A stretch of 40,331 nt of DNA from an uncultured Clostridium sp. GTDB lineage: Bacteria; Bacillota; Clostridia; Lachnospirales; Lachnospiraceae. Every line of letters begins with the position of its first letter. Positions within the stretch are counted from its first letter, which is position 1. Below are positions 23,488-31,739 of the stretch, one piece after another. The notes beneath the pieces are model-generated. The model was not told the DNA's origin, did no database searches, and saw only the letters and a program-made list of their open reading frames with translations. The stretch is from positions 1 to 40,331 of the forward strand of contig USJW01000036.1 in NCBI GenBank assembly GCA_900555045.1. The letters are read 5' to 3'. Made by a program: the position numbers and the translations under genes.

Positions 23488-23582
23488 CCCAAAATGCTAA
23501 AGAATTAACGTAGTTTTTACACTGCTTGGCCATGTTCGGGCCCGCGAAACGGGTTTCTTTAGAAGAAAGAGAGATGGTTTTT

Positions 23583-24248
23583 ATGAGAGGTATCAAGGAG
23601 TTTTTTCGCAGGTACAGCCACATGTGGGTTCTGTCTTACGGGATCATATATCTGACCTGGTTCTGCTATCTGGAGCGCACAGTGACGCGAAACTATCACG
23701 TGATGCATGTGGCGCTGGACGACTACATCCCATTCAATGAGTACTTCATCGTTCCCTACATGATGTGGTTCCTGTACGTGGCGGCCACAGTCCTCTATTT
23801 CCTGTTTACCAATAAAGAAGATTATTACCGGATCTGCCTGTTTTTATTCTCGGGCATGACCATCAGCCTGATCATCTGTACCTTCTTCCACAACGGTACG
23901 GACTTCCGCCCGGCCCTGGACCCGGACAAAAACGTGTTTACCGCCGCGGTGGCGGCGCTGTACAACACGGACACACCGACCAACGTGTTCCCGAGTATCC
24001 ATGTGTACAACTCCATCGGCACCCACATCGCCATCATGAAGAGCGAGGCGCTGCGCAAACACCGGATGGTGCGCGTCGGCTCCGGAATCCTGATGACCGC
24101 CATCTGCCTGTCCACGGTGTTCCTAAAGCAGCACTCCGTGATCGACGGCGTCGGCTCCATGGTGATGGCCTACGTGATCTACTGGGTGGTCTACGGCTAC
24201 GGCTGGTCCACGCAGGACAAAAAAGTTACAGAGAAAGCTCTGGGCTAA
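23583..24248 (+). CDS. PAP2-superfamily membrane protein (Aur1/inositolphosphotransferase-like)
   Basis: A 221-residue integral membrane protein with about six hydrophobic segments. The PAP2 catalytic signatures are in the C-terminal half: NVFPSIHVYNS (PSxH) and FLKQHSVIDGVGS (His and Asp of the last motif). The first KxxxxxxRP-like motif is degenerate, as in the Aur1-like PAP2_3 subgroup. Such enzymes hydrolyse or transfer phosphate or phospho-headgroups of lipids at the outer membrane face. Three in-frame ATGs exist (23532, 23574, 23583); 23583 is chosen for the GAGAG nine bases upstream and because conserved sequence begins there. Convergent with a GT2 gene, with separate terminators. Confidence 0.8.
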   Translation: MRGIKEFFRRYSHMWVLSYGIIYLTWFCYLERTVTRNYHVMHVALDDYIPFNEYFIVPYMMWFLYVAATVLYFLFTNKEDYYRICLFLFSGMTISLIICTFFHNGTDFRPALDPDKNVFTAAVAALYNTDTPTNVFPSIHVYNSIGTHIAIMKSEALRKHRMVRVGSGILMTAICLSTVFLKQHSVIDGVGSMVMAYVIYWVVYGYGWSTQDKKVTEKALG

Positions 24249-24272
24249 AGCCCTGGGCCACAATTGAATTTT

Positions 24273-24306
24273 AGCCGCGTTCCTCATGATGGAATGCGGC
24301 TTTTTT
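24273..24306 (+). terminator. Terminator of the PAP2-family gene
   Basis: An 11-bp stem AGCCGCGTTCC/GGAATGCGGCT with one mismatch, followed by TTTTTT. Confidence 0.85.
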
Positions 24307-24335
24307 GTTGCGATGCCCCGTGCAGCCATCACAAA

Positions 24336-24386
24336 AGCCGCCTGCAGGCTCCGCGGATATCGCACCGCGGTCTCATGCAGACGGCT
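24336..24386 (-). terminator. Terminator-like hairpin of the GT2 gene
   Basis: A long imperfect stem (AGCCG...CCGCGG with CCGCGG...CGGCT) around an 8-base loop, followed on the minus strand by TTTTGTG. It lies about 50 bp downstream of the GT2 stop. Confidence 0.65.
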
Positions 24387-24437
24387 CTCACACATTTCTA
24401 ATTTAGTCTCCCACCCGACGCGGGCCGCGAGGCGTGG

Positions 24438-25457
24438 TCAGTTAAACCCGTAAAACTTTTGCGTGATCTTGTATCCGGCGATCAGCAGCTTGCGGCCGCC
24501 CTTCCCCGGAAGGTTGCAGCCCTGGCCCAAAAAGCCCGTGCGCAGGCGCAGGTACAGCGGAAGATTCTGTTTTTTTAAGTACTGCCACAGCTCCTTCTTT
24601 TTCTCCAGGTTCTCCTCGGTCCCCGACTTGATCGCCAGCACGGAGGAGATGGTCATCATAATTTCCAGATACTGGATCATGTAATGTCTGAGCTTGCGGT
24701 TTCCGATCTTCATCACGTCATAATACCCCAGCATCAGCTTGGTCACAAACAGCTGCTGGTCAATCCTGCCGATCATCACGCTCTCATTCACCGATTGGTC
24801 CTCTCTGCCGATGTAGTACCGGTAGAAGTTCACGTCCAGATAATACATGTGCTTCACGTGGGGCAGCGGCTGGTACACGAAAATGTTGTCCACATAGAAC
24901 GTGTGCTTTGGGAGCTGCAATCCGCACTGGAGCAGCAGGGACGTGCGGTAGATCACGGAGTGCATCAGGATGTACTGGCCCTTCATGAAAAACTTGACGT
25001 CCTTCCAGCCAAACATCCGGTCCTTGGGGAACGCGGTGTGGTAGCTCATGATCTTCTTGCGCTTGGCCCCCTCCTTCTCGTAGACGAAGTTGGTCACCAG
25101 CATGTCCAGCGTGTCTCCGCAGTACACGAACCGGCGCAGCGTCTCCAGCACCTTGGCGTACGCCTCCTCATTCACCCAGTCGTCGCTGTCCACCACCTTG
25201 AAGAAAATTCCGGTGGCATTCTTAAGGCCCGTGTTGACCGCCTCGCCGTGGCCGCCGTTCTCCTGATGAATCGCCTTGCAGATCGTGGGGTACTTCCTGG
25301 CATACTCGTCGGCGATCTCAGGGGTTCGGTCCTTCTTGGAGCCATCGTCCACGATGATGATCTCCACCTCCTCCCCTCCGGCGAGGAGCGTCTGGATACA
25401 GTGCTCCATATATGCTTCCGAATTGTAGCAGGGAATGGCTACGGATAATAGCTTCAC
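24438..25457 (-). CDS. GT2-family glycosyltransferase
   Basis: A 339-residue GT-A-fold glycosyltransferase. The N-terminus LLSVAIPCYNSEAYMEHCI is typical of family 2; IIIVDDGSKK binds the nucleotide; VDSDDWV supplies the DxD metal motif. The C-terminal third is helical and basic, without membrane helices, so the protein is peripheral. The start is GTG at 25455-25457 with AGGAGG seven bases upstream; an upstream ATG at 25541 would add 28 residues that do not fit the family and has no ribosome site. Acceptor unknown: teichoic or glycolipid, polysaccharide and protein glycans are all possible. Confidence 0.9.
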   Translation of the reverse strand: MKLLSVAIPCYNSEAYMEHCIQTLLAGGEEVEIIIVDDGSKKDRTPEIADEYARKYPTICKAIHQENGGHGEAVNTGLKNATGIFFKVVDSDDWVNEEAYAKVLETLRRFVYCGDTLDMLVTNFVYEKEGAKRKKIMSYHTAFPKDRMFGWKDVKFFMKGQYILMHSVIYRTSLLLQCGLQLPKHTFYVDNIFVYQPLPHVKHMYYLDVNFYRYYIGREDQSVNESVMIGRIDQQLFVTKLMLGYYDVMKIGNRKLRHYMIQYLEIMMTISSVLAIKSGTEENLEKKKELWQYLKKQNLPLYLRLRTGFLGQGCNLPGKGGRKLLIAGYKITQKFYGFN

Positions 25458-25548
25458 AGTTTTTCCTCCTATATAAAGGTCTTTACAAACACTATGGCAA
25501 TCATAACACATTCTTTTTTGTTTTACTATAGGGTTTTTCACAATTGAA

Positions 25549-25577
25549 TTGCATTTTATCCCAATTTAACCTATAAT
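25549..25577 (+). promoter_or_regulatory. Promoter and structured leader of the carbamate kinase gene
   Basis: TTGCAT (25549-25554), 17 bases, TATAAT (25572-25577). The 135-base leader to 25718 is GC-rich and contains the hairpin CCGCAGG/CCTGCGG (25615-25638). No known riboswitch was recognised. Confidence 0.65.
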
Positions 25578-25718
25578 AAACTTAATTTCTGAAAAATAAA
25601 ACGACCCGTCAGGGCCGCAGGAATCAGACTCCCTGCGGGCAGCCGCCGGATCCCGCGCCAACACGGCACACCGGTCTGCTGCCTCCGCGACAATAAACAG
25701 ACAAGCGAGGTATGGATT

Positions 25719-26648
25719 ATGGCAAAAAAACGCATCGTCATGGCAATCGGTCACAAGGATCTTGGCACCAACCTTCCGGAGCAGAAGGCTGCGGTGGCTA
25801 AAACCGCGAAGGTGATCGCGGACTTTATCCAGGAGGGATGGCAGGTCGCCATTGTCCACAGCAATGCGCCCCAGGTGGGCATGATTCACACCGCGATGAA
25901 CGAATTCGGCAAACAGCACGACGGCTACAGCAAGGCTCCCATGTCCGTCTGCTCCGCCATGAGCCAGGGCTACATCGGCTACGACATGCAGAACGGAATC
26001 CGCGCGGAGCTAATCAAGCGCGGAATCTACAAGCCCGTCTCCACGGTTCTGACCCAGGTGACCGTTGACCCCTACGACGAGGCATTCTACACCCCGGTCA
26101 AGGTGGTCGGGCGCGTGATGACCGAGGAGGAGGCCCAGGAGGAGGAACAGAGGGGCAACCACGTGGCCAAGGTTGAGGGCGGTTACCGCCGCATCGTGGC
26201 CTCCCCGAACCCGGTGGCGATCGTGGAGATCGACGCCATCAAAGCGCTCTTAGATGCGGACCAGATCGTGGTCGCCTGCGGAGGCGGCGGCATCCCGGTG
26301 ATGGAGCAGGGCTACAACCTTCACGGCGCCAGCGCCATCATCGAGAAGGACTTAGCCAGCGGCCTGCTGGCCAAGGAGGTGGACGCGGACGTGCTGATGA
26401 TTCTCACCAGCGTGGACAACGTGACCCTCAACTACGGCACCCCCGACGAGAAGCCCATCCGCCGCATGACCATCGAGGAGGCCAAGGACTACATCGCCCA
26501 GGGCCAGTTCGAGTTCGCCTCCATGCTGCCGAAGGTGACCGCCTCCGTGGACTTCGTGGAGAACGGAAAAGGCCGCAGCGCGGTGATTACCTCCCTAGAG
26601 AAGGCGAAAGCCAGCCTTAAGGGCGAGGCGGGAACGACCATCGCGTGA
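25719..26648 (+). CDS. arcC: Carbamate kinase
   Basis: A 309-residue amino-acid-kinase-fold enzyme that makes ATP and carbamate from carbamoyl phosphate, or the reverse. SNAPQVGMIHTAM, VACGGGGIPV, IEKDLASGLLA and ILTSVDNV, all family signatures, are present. The first glycine loop reads AIGHKDLGTNLPEQ instead of the usual ALGGNAL, a form I associate with a clostridial subgroup. It stands alone, without arcA (arginine deiminase) or arcB (ornithine transcarbamylase) beside it, so its carbamoyl phosphate may come from another pathway such as purine, allantoin or agmatine breakdown. It ends at the terminator 26667-26704. Confidence 0.92.
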   Translation: MAKKRIVMAIGHKDLGTNLPEQKAAVAKTAKVIADFIQEGWQVAIVHSNAPQVGMIHTAMNEFGKQHDGYSKAPMSVCSAMSQGYIGYDMQNGIRAELIKRGIYKPVSTVLTQVTVDPYDEAFYTPVKVVGRVMTEEEAQEEEQRGNHVAKVEGGYRRIVASPNPVAIVEIDAIKALLDADQIVVACGGGGIPVMEQGYNLHGASAIIEKDLASGLLAKEVDADVLMILTSVDNVTLNYGTPDEKPIRRMTIEEAKDYIAQGQFEFASMLPKVTASVDFVENGKGRSAVITSLEKAKASLKGEAGTTIA

Positions 26649-26666
26649 TGAAATTGTAGAATTAAA

Positions 26667-26704
26667 ATGCCTGCGAACCGGTGAGGAGGTTTGCAGGCAT
26701 TTTT
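26667..26704. terminator. Terminator of arcC, probably bidirectional
   Basis: A 13-bp stem ATGCCTGCGAACC/GGTTTGCAGGCAT (one G-T pair) followed by TTTTTG on the plus strand and TTTTAATT on the minus strand. It can also serve the convergent AbiE operon. Confidence 0.85.
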
Positions 26705-26727
26705 GTGTGGGGGGAAAATGTGTGAAA

Positions 26728-27726
26728 TTAAAGTGCATTGATTTCTCTTTCCAGTTCTTTCACTGCAGACATTACCGTCCCAAAGTCCGGAATATCACCA
26801 TAGAGCATATCCTTCATGGCATCATAGTCCGCCTGCAAAGCAGGAAGGCGGTAATCCGGCGGAAGCAGTTTCAAGGTTCCCGGTACAGCCTCCGCATATT
26901 TTGCCCATGCCCGGGGATAGAATTTCATTTTGAAATCCACAACCTTTTGCAGCAGATCACGGTGAACAAATGCTGATTCCTTGACTGGTGTCATGGACAT
27001 GCGGTACAGGTCATAATAATGTCTGGAATACCGCTGTGGCATTTCCAAACGCTCTGGTCTGTTTGCTTCATGGTGAAGAATCGTTGCCTTTTCCCAAAAA
27101 GTCCGCTCTGGTGCAACAGTGAGAATCTCAGTGGCTTTTTGCTCAAAAACTGCAGGATAATATTGAGCCGCATAAGGTTCAATCTCTGCCACCTTTGCCG
27201 GAGTCCATGCCGCCAGCGCACCGATTTCCAACCTGATCACCTGCATGGTTGCGGCATTGGTGAACAAATGAGGATACGCAAAGATAACGGTCTGCTTTTC
27301 TTTTTCGTCTATGTAAATATTTGCTTCACGCCCAAGTTCCTTTGACAAATCTTCTTTGACTGCTGGACAGAAGGTTTCTGCAAGAAATACTTCCGCACGG
27401 GCATTGGCCTCTTTATTGAAAGCGTCCTGTTTGGTGTTGGATCGCTTCTCCCAAGGCTCATTGATAGCATAGCCCAGCACCCGCCAGTCCAGAATCAGGT
27501 CAATATCTTCAGAAAAGCGGCTGATTAAATGAAACGCCTTCGATAAGCTTGTTCCACCCTTAAAAGTGATCGCGCCTTTCCACGGTGACCTGTGAAACAG
27601 GTAATCCAGCGTGAAGCACACCCAAAAATCCTTTTCCACAATCGCATCATGCAGCCCCATTTTATCTGCCGTATTTCGAAACAGCTCCCTCCTGTCACTG
27701 TCTGACAGTATTGCCACGTTTCTCAT
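26728..27726 (-). CDS. AbiEii/AbiGii-family nucleotidyltransferase toxin
   Basis: A 332-residue toxin of the type IV AbiE system. The nucleotidyltransferase core is FKGGTSLSKAFHLISRFSED, where GGTS (57-60) binds the nucleotide and Asp74/Asp76 in SEDIDL hold metal. Family members block phage growth by modifying RNA (reported for tRNA) when the antitoxin fails. The ATG overlaps the antitoxin stop by four bases (ATGA), giving translational coupling. Composition is clearly AT-richer than the arcC and carB genes on either side, which suggests acquisition. Confidence 0.92.
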   Translation of the reverse strand: MRNVAILSDSDRRELFRNTADKMGLHDAIVEKDFWVCFTLDYLFHRSPWKGAITFKGGTSLSKAFHLISRFSEDIDLILDWRVLGYAINEPWEKRSNTKQDAFNKEANARAEVFLAETFCPAVKEDLSKELGREANIYIDEKEKQTVIFAYPHLFTNAATMQVIRLEIGALAAWTPAKVAEIEPYAAQYYPAVFEQKATEILTVAPERTFWEKATILHHEANRPERLEMPQRYSRHYYDLYRMSMTPVKESAFVHRDLLQKVVDFKMKFYPRAWAKYAEAVPGTLKLLPPDYRLPALQADYDAMKDMLYGDIPDFGTVMSAVKELEREINAL

Positions 27727-28340
27727 TGTGTCCCTTCACCTCCGCATATCCGCCGGATCGTATCATAAACCCAATCCGTACTTTCGCTGCCTTCTTTCAG
27801 TAAAGCAGCCTTATCCGTATCGCTTAGCTTGGAAGAAAGTATTTCAATAATCTCTTGTGTGACATTTGCTTTTCCCAGCGTTTTCAGTGCCTGAATGACA
27901 AGAGCCGTCATATAGGAGATCCCCGTAATCTCTTTGTTGGTCCGGTGCCTGAATTCAATTTTCGTGGAATTCCACTCATAGGTCTTATAAGGGCCGTCAC
28001 TGATATAGGACCAGACTGCCGTTACCTGCGTTGACAAGCCCAGCATATTTAAGGCTGTGTTACCACATGGGGCAATGGTCCAGTGATAACTCCGGGCCAA
28101 TGCCTTCGCCACTGCATCCGGGTCCGGTGCGACATACTCATTTAGCAGCTTACTGTATTTGGGTTTTTCAAAAATCCCTCGGACAATCCGCCGTAAAACA
28201 CCGGCCTGAACAAGTCTATTCAAACTCTGCCGGATTGAAGCTGTATCTGCGATATCCGCAAAATCAGAAGTTGCAAAAACAGTCCCATCTTCCGCCCTTA
28301 AAATACGTTCCCGCACCCTCTTAGTATATCCATTGTCCAT
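27723..28340 (-). CDS. AbiEi-type antitoxin / DUF6088 protein
   Basis: A 205-residue partner of the AbiEii toxin. The N-terminal winged helix (about 5-60; FADIADTASIRQSLNRLVQAGVLRRIVRGIF) binds DNA. The C-terminal domain (about 75-200; TIAPCGNTALNMLGLS and IEFRHRTNKEI) is the usual antitoxin domain of AbiEi/DUF6088 proteins. Antitoxins of this type repress their own operon; the palindrome at 28357-28386 over the promoter is a ready-made site. AAAGGGG seven bases before the ATG. Confidence 0.88.
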   Translation of the reverse strand: MDNGYTKRVRERILRAEDGTVFATSDFADIADTASIRQSLNRLVQAGVLRRIVRGIFEKPKYSKLLNEYVAPDPDAVAKALARSYHWTIAPCGNTALNMLGLSTQVTAVWSYISDGPYKTYEWNSTKIEFRHRTNKEITGISYMTALVIQALKTLGKANVTQEIIEILSSKLSDTDKAALLKEGSESTDWVYDTIRRICGGEGTQ

Positions 28341-28356
28341 CGCTTTTCCCCTTTCC

Positions 28357-28386
28357 TGTCACGAATATTATATATTATTCGTGACA
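28357..28386. promoter_or_regulatory. Autoregulatory operator over the AbiE promoter
   Basis: Perfect 11-bp inverted repeats TGTCACGAATA/TATTCGTGACA with an 8-bp AT spacer. Confidence 0.8.
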
Positions 28387-28395
28387 TAATTTCAA
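28367..28395 (-). promoter_or_regulatory. Promoter of the AbiE operon
   Basis: Minus strand: TTGAAA (28390-28395), 17 bases, TATAAT (28367-28372). The -10 and most of the spacer lie inside the inverted repeat at 28357-28386. Confidence 0.75.
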
Positions 28396-28452
28396 TAAAA
28401 ACACTCCTTCTTATTTGAAACATTCCCAAAAGCAGGACACTTATACACATGA

Positions 28453-28498
28453 TCAAAAAAGGCCCCCGCCCAGCCCTCAAAAGCTCTGCGGAAGCCTT
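28453..28498 (-). terminator. Terminator of carA-carB
   Basis: Minus strand: an 11-bp stem AAGGCTTCCGC/GCGGGGGCCTT (two T-G pairs) followed by TTTTTGATC, about 20 bp after the carB stop. Confidence 0.75.
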
Positions 28499-28520
28499 CC
28501 TTGTCATTCTCTATTCCACA

Positions 28521-31500
28521 CTACGCGTTCTTCACCGTAGCAATGTCAATCAGCGTCAGTTCCTTCGCCCGGTTCTCCAGGCTGGTGGCCAGCGCCGCCG
28601 CCGTGTCCAGGCTGGTCAGCACGTTGACCCCTGTCTCAATGGCATTTCTGCGGATCACAAAGCCGTCGCGGCTGCGCTCCGCGCCCTGGGGCGGGATGTC
28701 GATGATCAGGTCGATCTGGTGGCCCAGCACCAGGTCCAGGATGTTGGGGCTCTCCTGCTCGATCTTGCGGATCTCGTAGGCCTTCACGCCGTGGGCGTTC
28801 AGTGTCCTGGCCGTGCCGCGGGTGGCGAAAATCTTGTAGCCCACCGCCGCGAACCTGCGGGCGATGTCCACCGCCTCCTCCTGCTCGGAGTGGCGCACGC
28901 TCATGATCATCTTGCGGTACTTGGGCAGGCGCACGCCCGCGCCCTCGAACGCCTTGTACAGCGCCTCGTTGAAGGTCTTTGCGATTCCCAGGCACTCGCC
29001 CGTGGACTTCATCTCCGGCCCCAGGCTGATGTCCGCGCCGCGGATCTTCTCAAAGGAGAACACCGGCATCTTGATGGCGATGTAGTCCGCCGCAGGCTGT
29101 AAGCCCGGCGTGTAGCCCAGCTCCCGGATCGTATGCCCGCAGATAATCTGTGTGGCTAACGGCACAATCGGGATTCCCGTCACCTTGCTGATATAGGGCA
29201 CCGTGCGGGAGCTTCTGGGGTTCACCTCGATGATGTATACCTCGTCCCCGTCCACGATGAACTGGATGTTGATCATGCCCTTCACGTGCAGGGCCCGCGC
29301 CAGCTTCTCTGTATAGTCCACCAGCGTGTCGATATTGTGCTGGGTCAGGTCCGGCGCCGGGTACACGGAGATACTGTCGCCGGAGTGGATGCCCGTCCGC
29401 TCGATGTGCTGCATGATTCCCGGGATCAGGATATCGGTGCCGTCACAGATGGCGTCCACCTCGATCTCCTTGCCCATGATGTATTTATCCACCAGAATCG
29501 GGTGTTCCTGGGCGATCTGGTTGATGATTCCGATAAACTCGTCGATGTCCTCGTCGCAGATAGCGATCTGCATGCCCTGGCCGCCCAGCACGTAGGAGGG
29601 GCGCACTAACACCGGGTATCCCAGGTCGTTGGCCGCCTTCTTGGCCTCCTCGGCGGTAAACACCGTGTGCCCGGCCGGGCGCGGGATGTCGCACTGCTCC
29701 AGGATCGCGTCGAAACGCTCCCGGTCCTCCGCCGCGTCCACGTCCTCAGCCGCGGTTCCCAGGATCGGCACGCCCATCTTCATCAGGGCCTCGGTCAGCT
29801 TGATGGCCGTCTGGCCGCCGAACTGCACCACCGCCCCGTCGGGCTTCTCGATATCCACGATGCTCTCCACATCCTCCGGGGTCAGCGGCTCAAAGTACAG
29901 CTTGTCCGCGATGTCGAAGTCCGTGCTCACCGTCTCCGGGTTGTTATTGATGATGATGGTCTCGTAGCCCTCCCTGCTGAACGCCCAGGTACTGTGCACG
30001 GAGCAGAAGTCGAACTCGATTCCCTGGCCGATTCGGATGGGGCCGGAGCCCAGCACCAGCACCTTCTTGCGCCCGCTGGTCTTCTCCGCCTCGTTCACGC
30101 TCCCGAAGCAGGAGTAGTAGTAGGGAGTCTCCGCCGCGAACTCCGCCGCGCAGGTGTCCACCATCTTGTAAGCCGCGCGGATGTCGTTGTCGTAGCGCAG
30201 CTTCTTCACCTGGCCCTGGGCCATGCCGGTCAGGCGGGCGATCACGTTGTCCGGGAACTCAATCCGCTTGGCCTCGGCCAAGAGCTCCGGCGTCAGTTTT
30301 TTCTCCCCCTTGCCCACGGCCAGCAGCTCATTCTCCATCTCCACCAGGATGGAGAGCTTGTCGATGAACCAGAAGTCGATCCTCGTGATGGCGTGGATCT
30401 CCTCGTAGGTAAAGCTGCGGCGCAGCGCCTCGGCGATTCTCCAGATCCGCATGTCGTCCACCAGGTTCAGCTCCTCGCGCAGCTGGCTGTCCGTCAGGCC
30501 GGTGAAATCGTAGGACATGAGGCAGTCCACATGCTGTTCCAGGGAGCGGATGGCCTTCATCAGGGCGCCCTCAAAGTTGGTGCAGATGCTCATGACCTCG
30601 CCGGTGGCCTTCATCTGGGTGCCCAGCGTGCGCTTGGCGCTGATGAACTTGTCAAAAGGCAGGCGCGGCATCTTCACCACGCAGTAGTCCAGCATGGGCT
30701 CGAAGCTGGCGTAGGTCTTCTTCGTCACCGCATTCCGGATCTCATCCAGGGTGTAGCCTAGAGCGATCTTTGCCGCCACCTTCGCGATGGGGTAGCCGGT
30801 GGCCTTGGAGGCCAGGGCCGAGGAACGGCTCACGCGGGGGTTCACCTCGATGACGCAGTACTCAAAGCTGTCCGGGTTGAGTGCGTACTGCACGTTGCAG
30901 CCGCCGGTGATTCCCAGCTCGCTGATGATATTTAATGCCGATGTCCGCAGCATCTGGTACTCCTTGTCCCCCAGCGTCTGGGAGGGTGCAACCACGATGC
31001 TGTCGCCGGTGTGTACGCCCACCGGGTCGATATTTTCCATGTTGCAGACCGTGATCACGTTGCCCGCGCCGTCGCGCATCACCTCGTACTCGATCTCCTT
31101 CCAGCCCGCGATGCAGCGCTCCACAAGCACCTGTCCCACGCGGGAGAGGCGCAGGCCGTTCTCCAGGATCTCGGCGCACTGCTCCGGGTTCTGGGCGATA
31201 CCGCCGCCGGAGCCGCCCAGGGTGTAGGCCGGGCGCAGAACCACCGGGTAGCCGATCTTCTCCGCGATCTCCAGGCCGTGCTTCACGTCCTCAACGATGT
31301 CGGAGGGAGCCACCGGCTCGCCGATCTTCTCCATGGTCTCCTTGAACATCTCGCGGTCCTCGGCCTTCTTGATGGTCAGGGCGGTGGTTCCGATCAGGCG
31401 CACGTTGTGCTCGCGCAGGAAACCGGCATCCTCCAGCTCCATGGCCAGATTTAAGCCCGCCTGGCCGCCCAGGGTAGGCAGCACGCTGTCCGGCTTCTCC

Positions 31501-31739
31501 TTTAAGATTAACTGCTCCACCACCTCCACGGTCAGGGGCTCGATGTACACGCGGTCCGCGATGTCCTTGTCCGTCATAATGGTGGCCGGGTTGGAGTTTA
31601 ACAGCACAACCTCCACGCCCTCCTCCTTTAAGGAGCGGCATGCCTGGGTACCCGCGTAGTCGAACTCAGCCGCCTGGCCGATGACGATGGGGCCGGAGCC
31701 CAGTACCAGAACTTTTTTGATATCAGGATTCTTAGGCAT
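28521..31739 (-). CDS. carB: Carbamoyl-phosphate synthase large subunit
   Basis: The 1072-residue large subunit joins ammonia, bicarbonate and two ATP into carbamoyl phosphate for pyrimidine and arginine synthesis. Two homologous ATP-grasp halves start at LVLGSGPIVIGQAAEFDY (about 11) and LVLGSGPIRIGQGIEFDF (about 560). Both carry ATP-binding RPAYTLGGSGGG and RPSYVLGGQGMQ. The allosteric MGS-like domain fills the last 140 residues and includes the ATRGTARTL loop. Full length. The start codon shares one base with the carA stop (TGATG), so translation is coupled. Confidence 0.98.
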   Translation of the reverse strand: MPKNPDIKKVLVLGSGPIVIGQAAEFDYAGTQACRSLKEEGVEVVLLNSNPATIMTDKDIADRVYIEPLTVEVVEQLILKEKPDSVLPTLGGQAGLNLAMELEDAGFLREHNVRLIGTTALTIKKAEDREMFKETMEKIGEPVAPSDIVEDVKHGLEIAEKIGYPVVLRPAYTLGGSGGGIAQNPEQCAEILENGLRLSRVGQVLVERCIAGWKEIEYEVMRDGAGNVITVCNMENIDPVGVHTGDSIVVAPSQTLGDKEYQMLRTSALNIISELGITGGCNVQYALNPDSFEYCVIEVNPRVSRSSALASKATGYPIAKVAAKIALGYTLDEIRNAVTKKTYASFEPMLDYCVVKMPRLPFDKFISAKRTLGTQMKATGEVMSICTNFEGALMKAIRSLEQHVDCLMSYDFTGLTDSQLREELNLVDDMRIWRIAEALRRSFTYEEIHAITRIDFWFIDKLSILVEMENELLAVGKGEKKLTPELLAEAKRIEFPDNVIARLTGMAQGQVKKLRYDNDIRAAYKMVDTCAAEFAAETPYYYSCFGSVNEAEKTSGRKKVLVLGSGPIRIGQGIEFDFCSVHSTWAFSREGYETIIINNNPETVSTDFDIADKLYFEPLTPEDVESIVDIEKPDGAVVQFGGQTAIKLTEALMKMGVPILGTAAEDVDAAEDRERFDAILEQCDIPRPAGHTVFTAEEAKKAANDLGYPVLVRPSYVLGGQGMQIAICDEDIDEFIGIINQIAQEHPILVDKYIMGKEIEVDAICDGTDILIPGIMQHIERTGIHSGDSISVYPAPDLTQHNIDTLVDYTEKLARALHVKGMINIQFIVDGDEVYIIEVNPRSSRTVPYISKVTGIPIVPLATQIICGHTIRELGYTPGLQPAADYIAIKMPVFSFEKIRGADISLGPEMKSTGECLGIAKTFNEALYKAFEGAGVRLPKYRKMIMSVRHSEQEEAVDIARRFAAVGYKIFATRGTARTLNAHGVKAYEIRKIEQESPNILDLVLGHQIDLIIDIPPQGAERSRDGFVIRRNAIETGVNVLTSLDTAAALATSLENRAKELTLIDIATVKNA

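Noticed and set aside
25458..25541. ATG-initiated N-terminal extension of the GT2 gene (28 residues)
   Set aside because: GTG at 25455-25457 has AGGAGG seven bases upstream and begins the conserved LLSVAIPCYN strand; the extension is Cys-rich and unlike the family.
29667..30761. Long antisense open frame of 364 codons inside carB
   Set aside because: Lies opposite conserved CarB ATP-grasp sequence; His/Leu/Val-rich shadow typical of the opposite strand.
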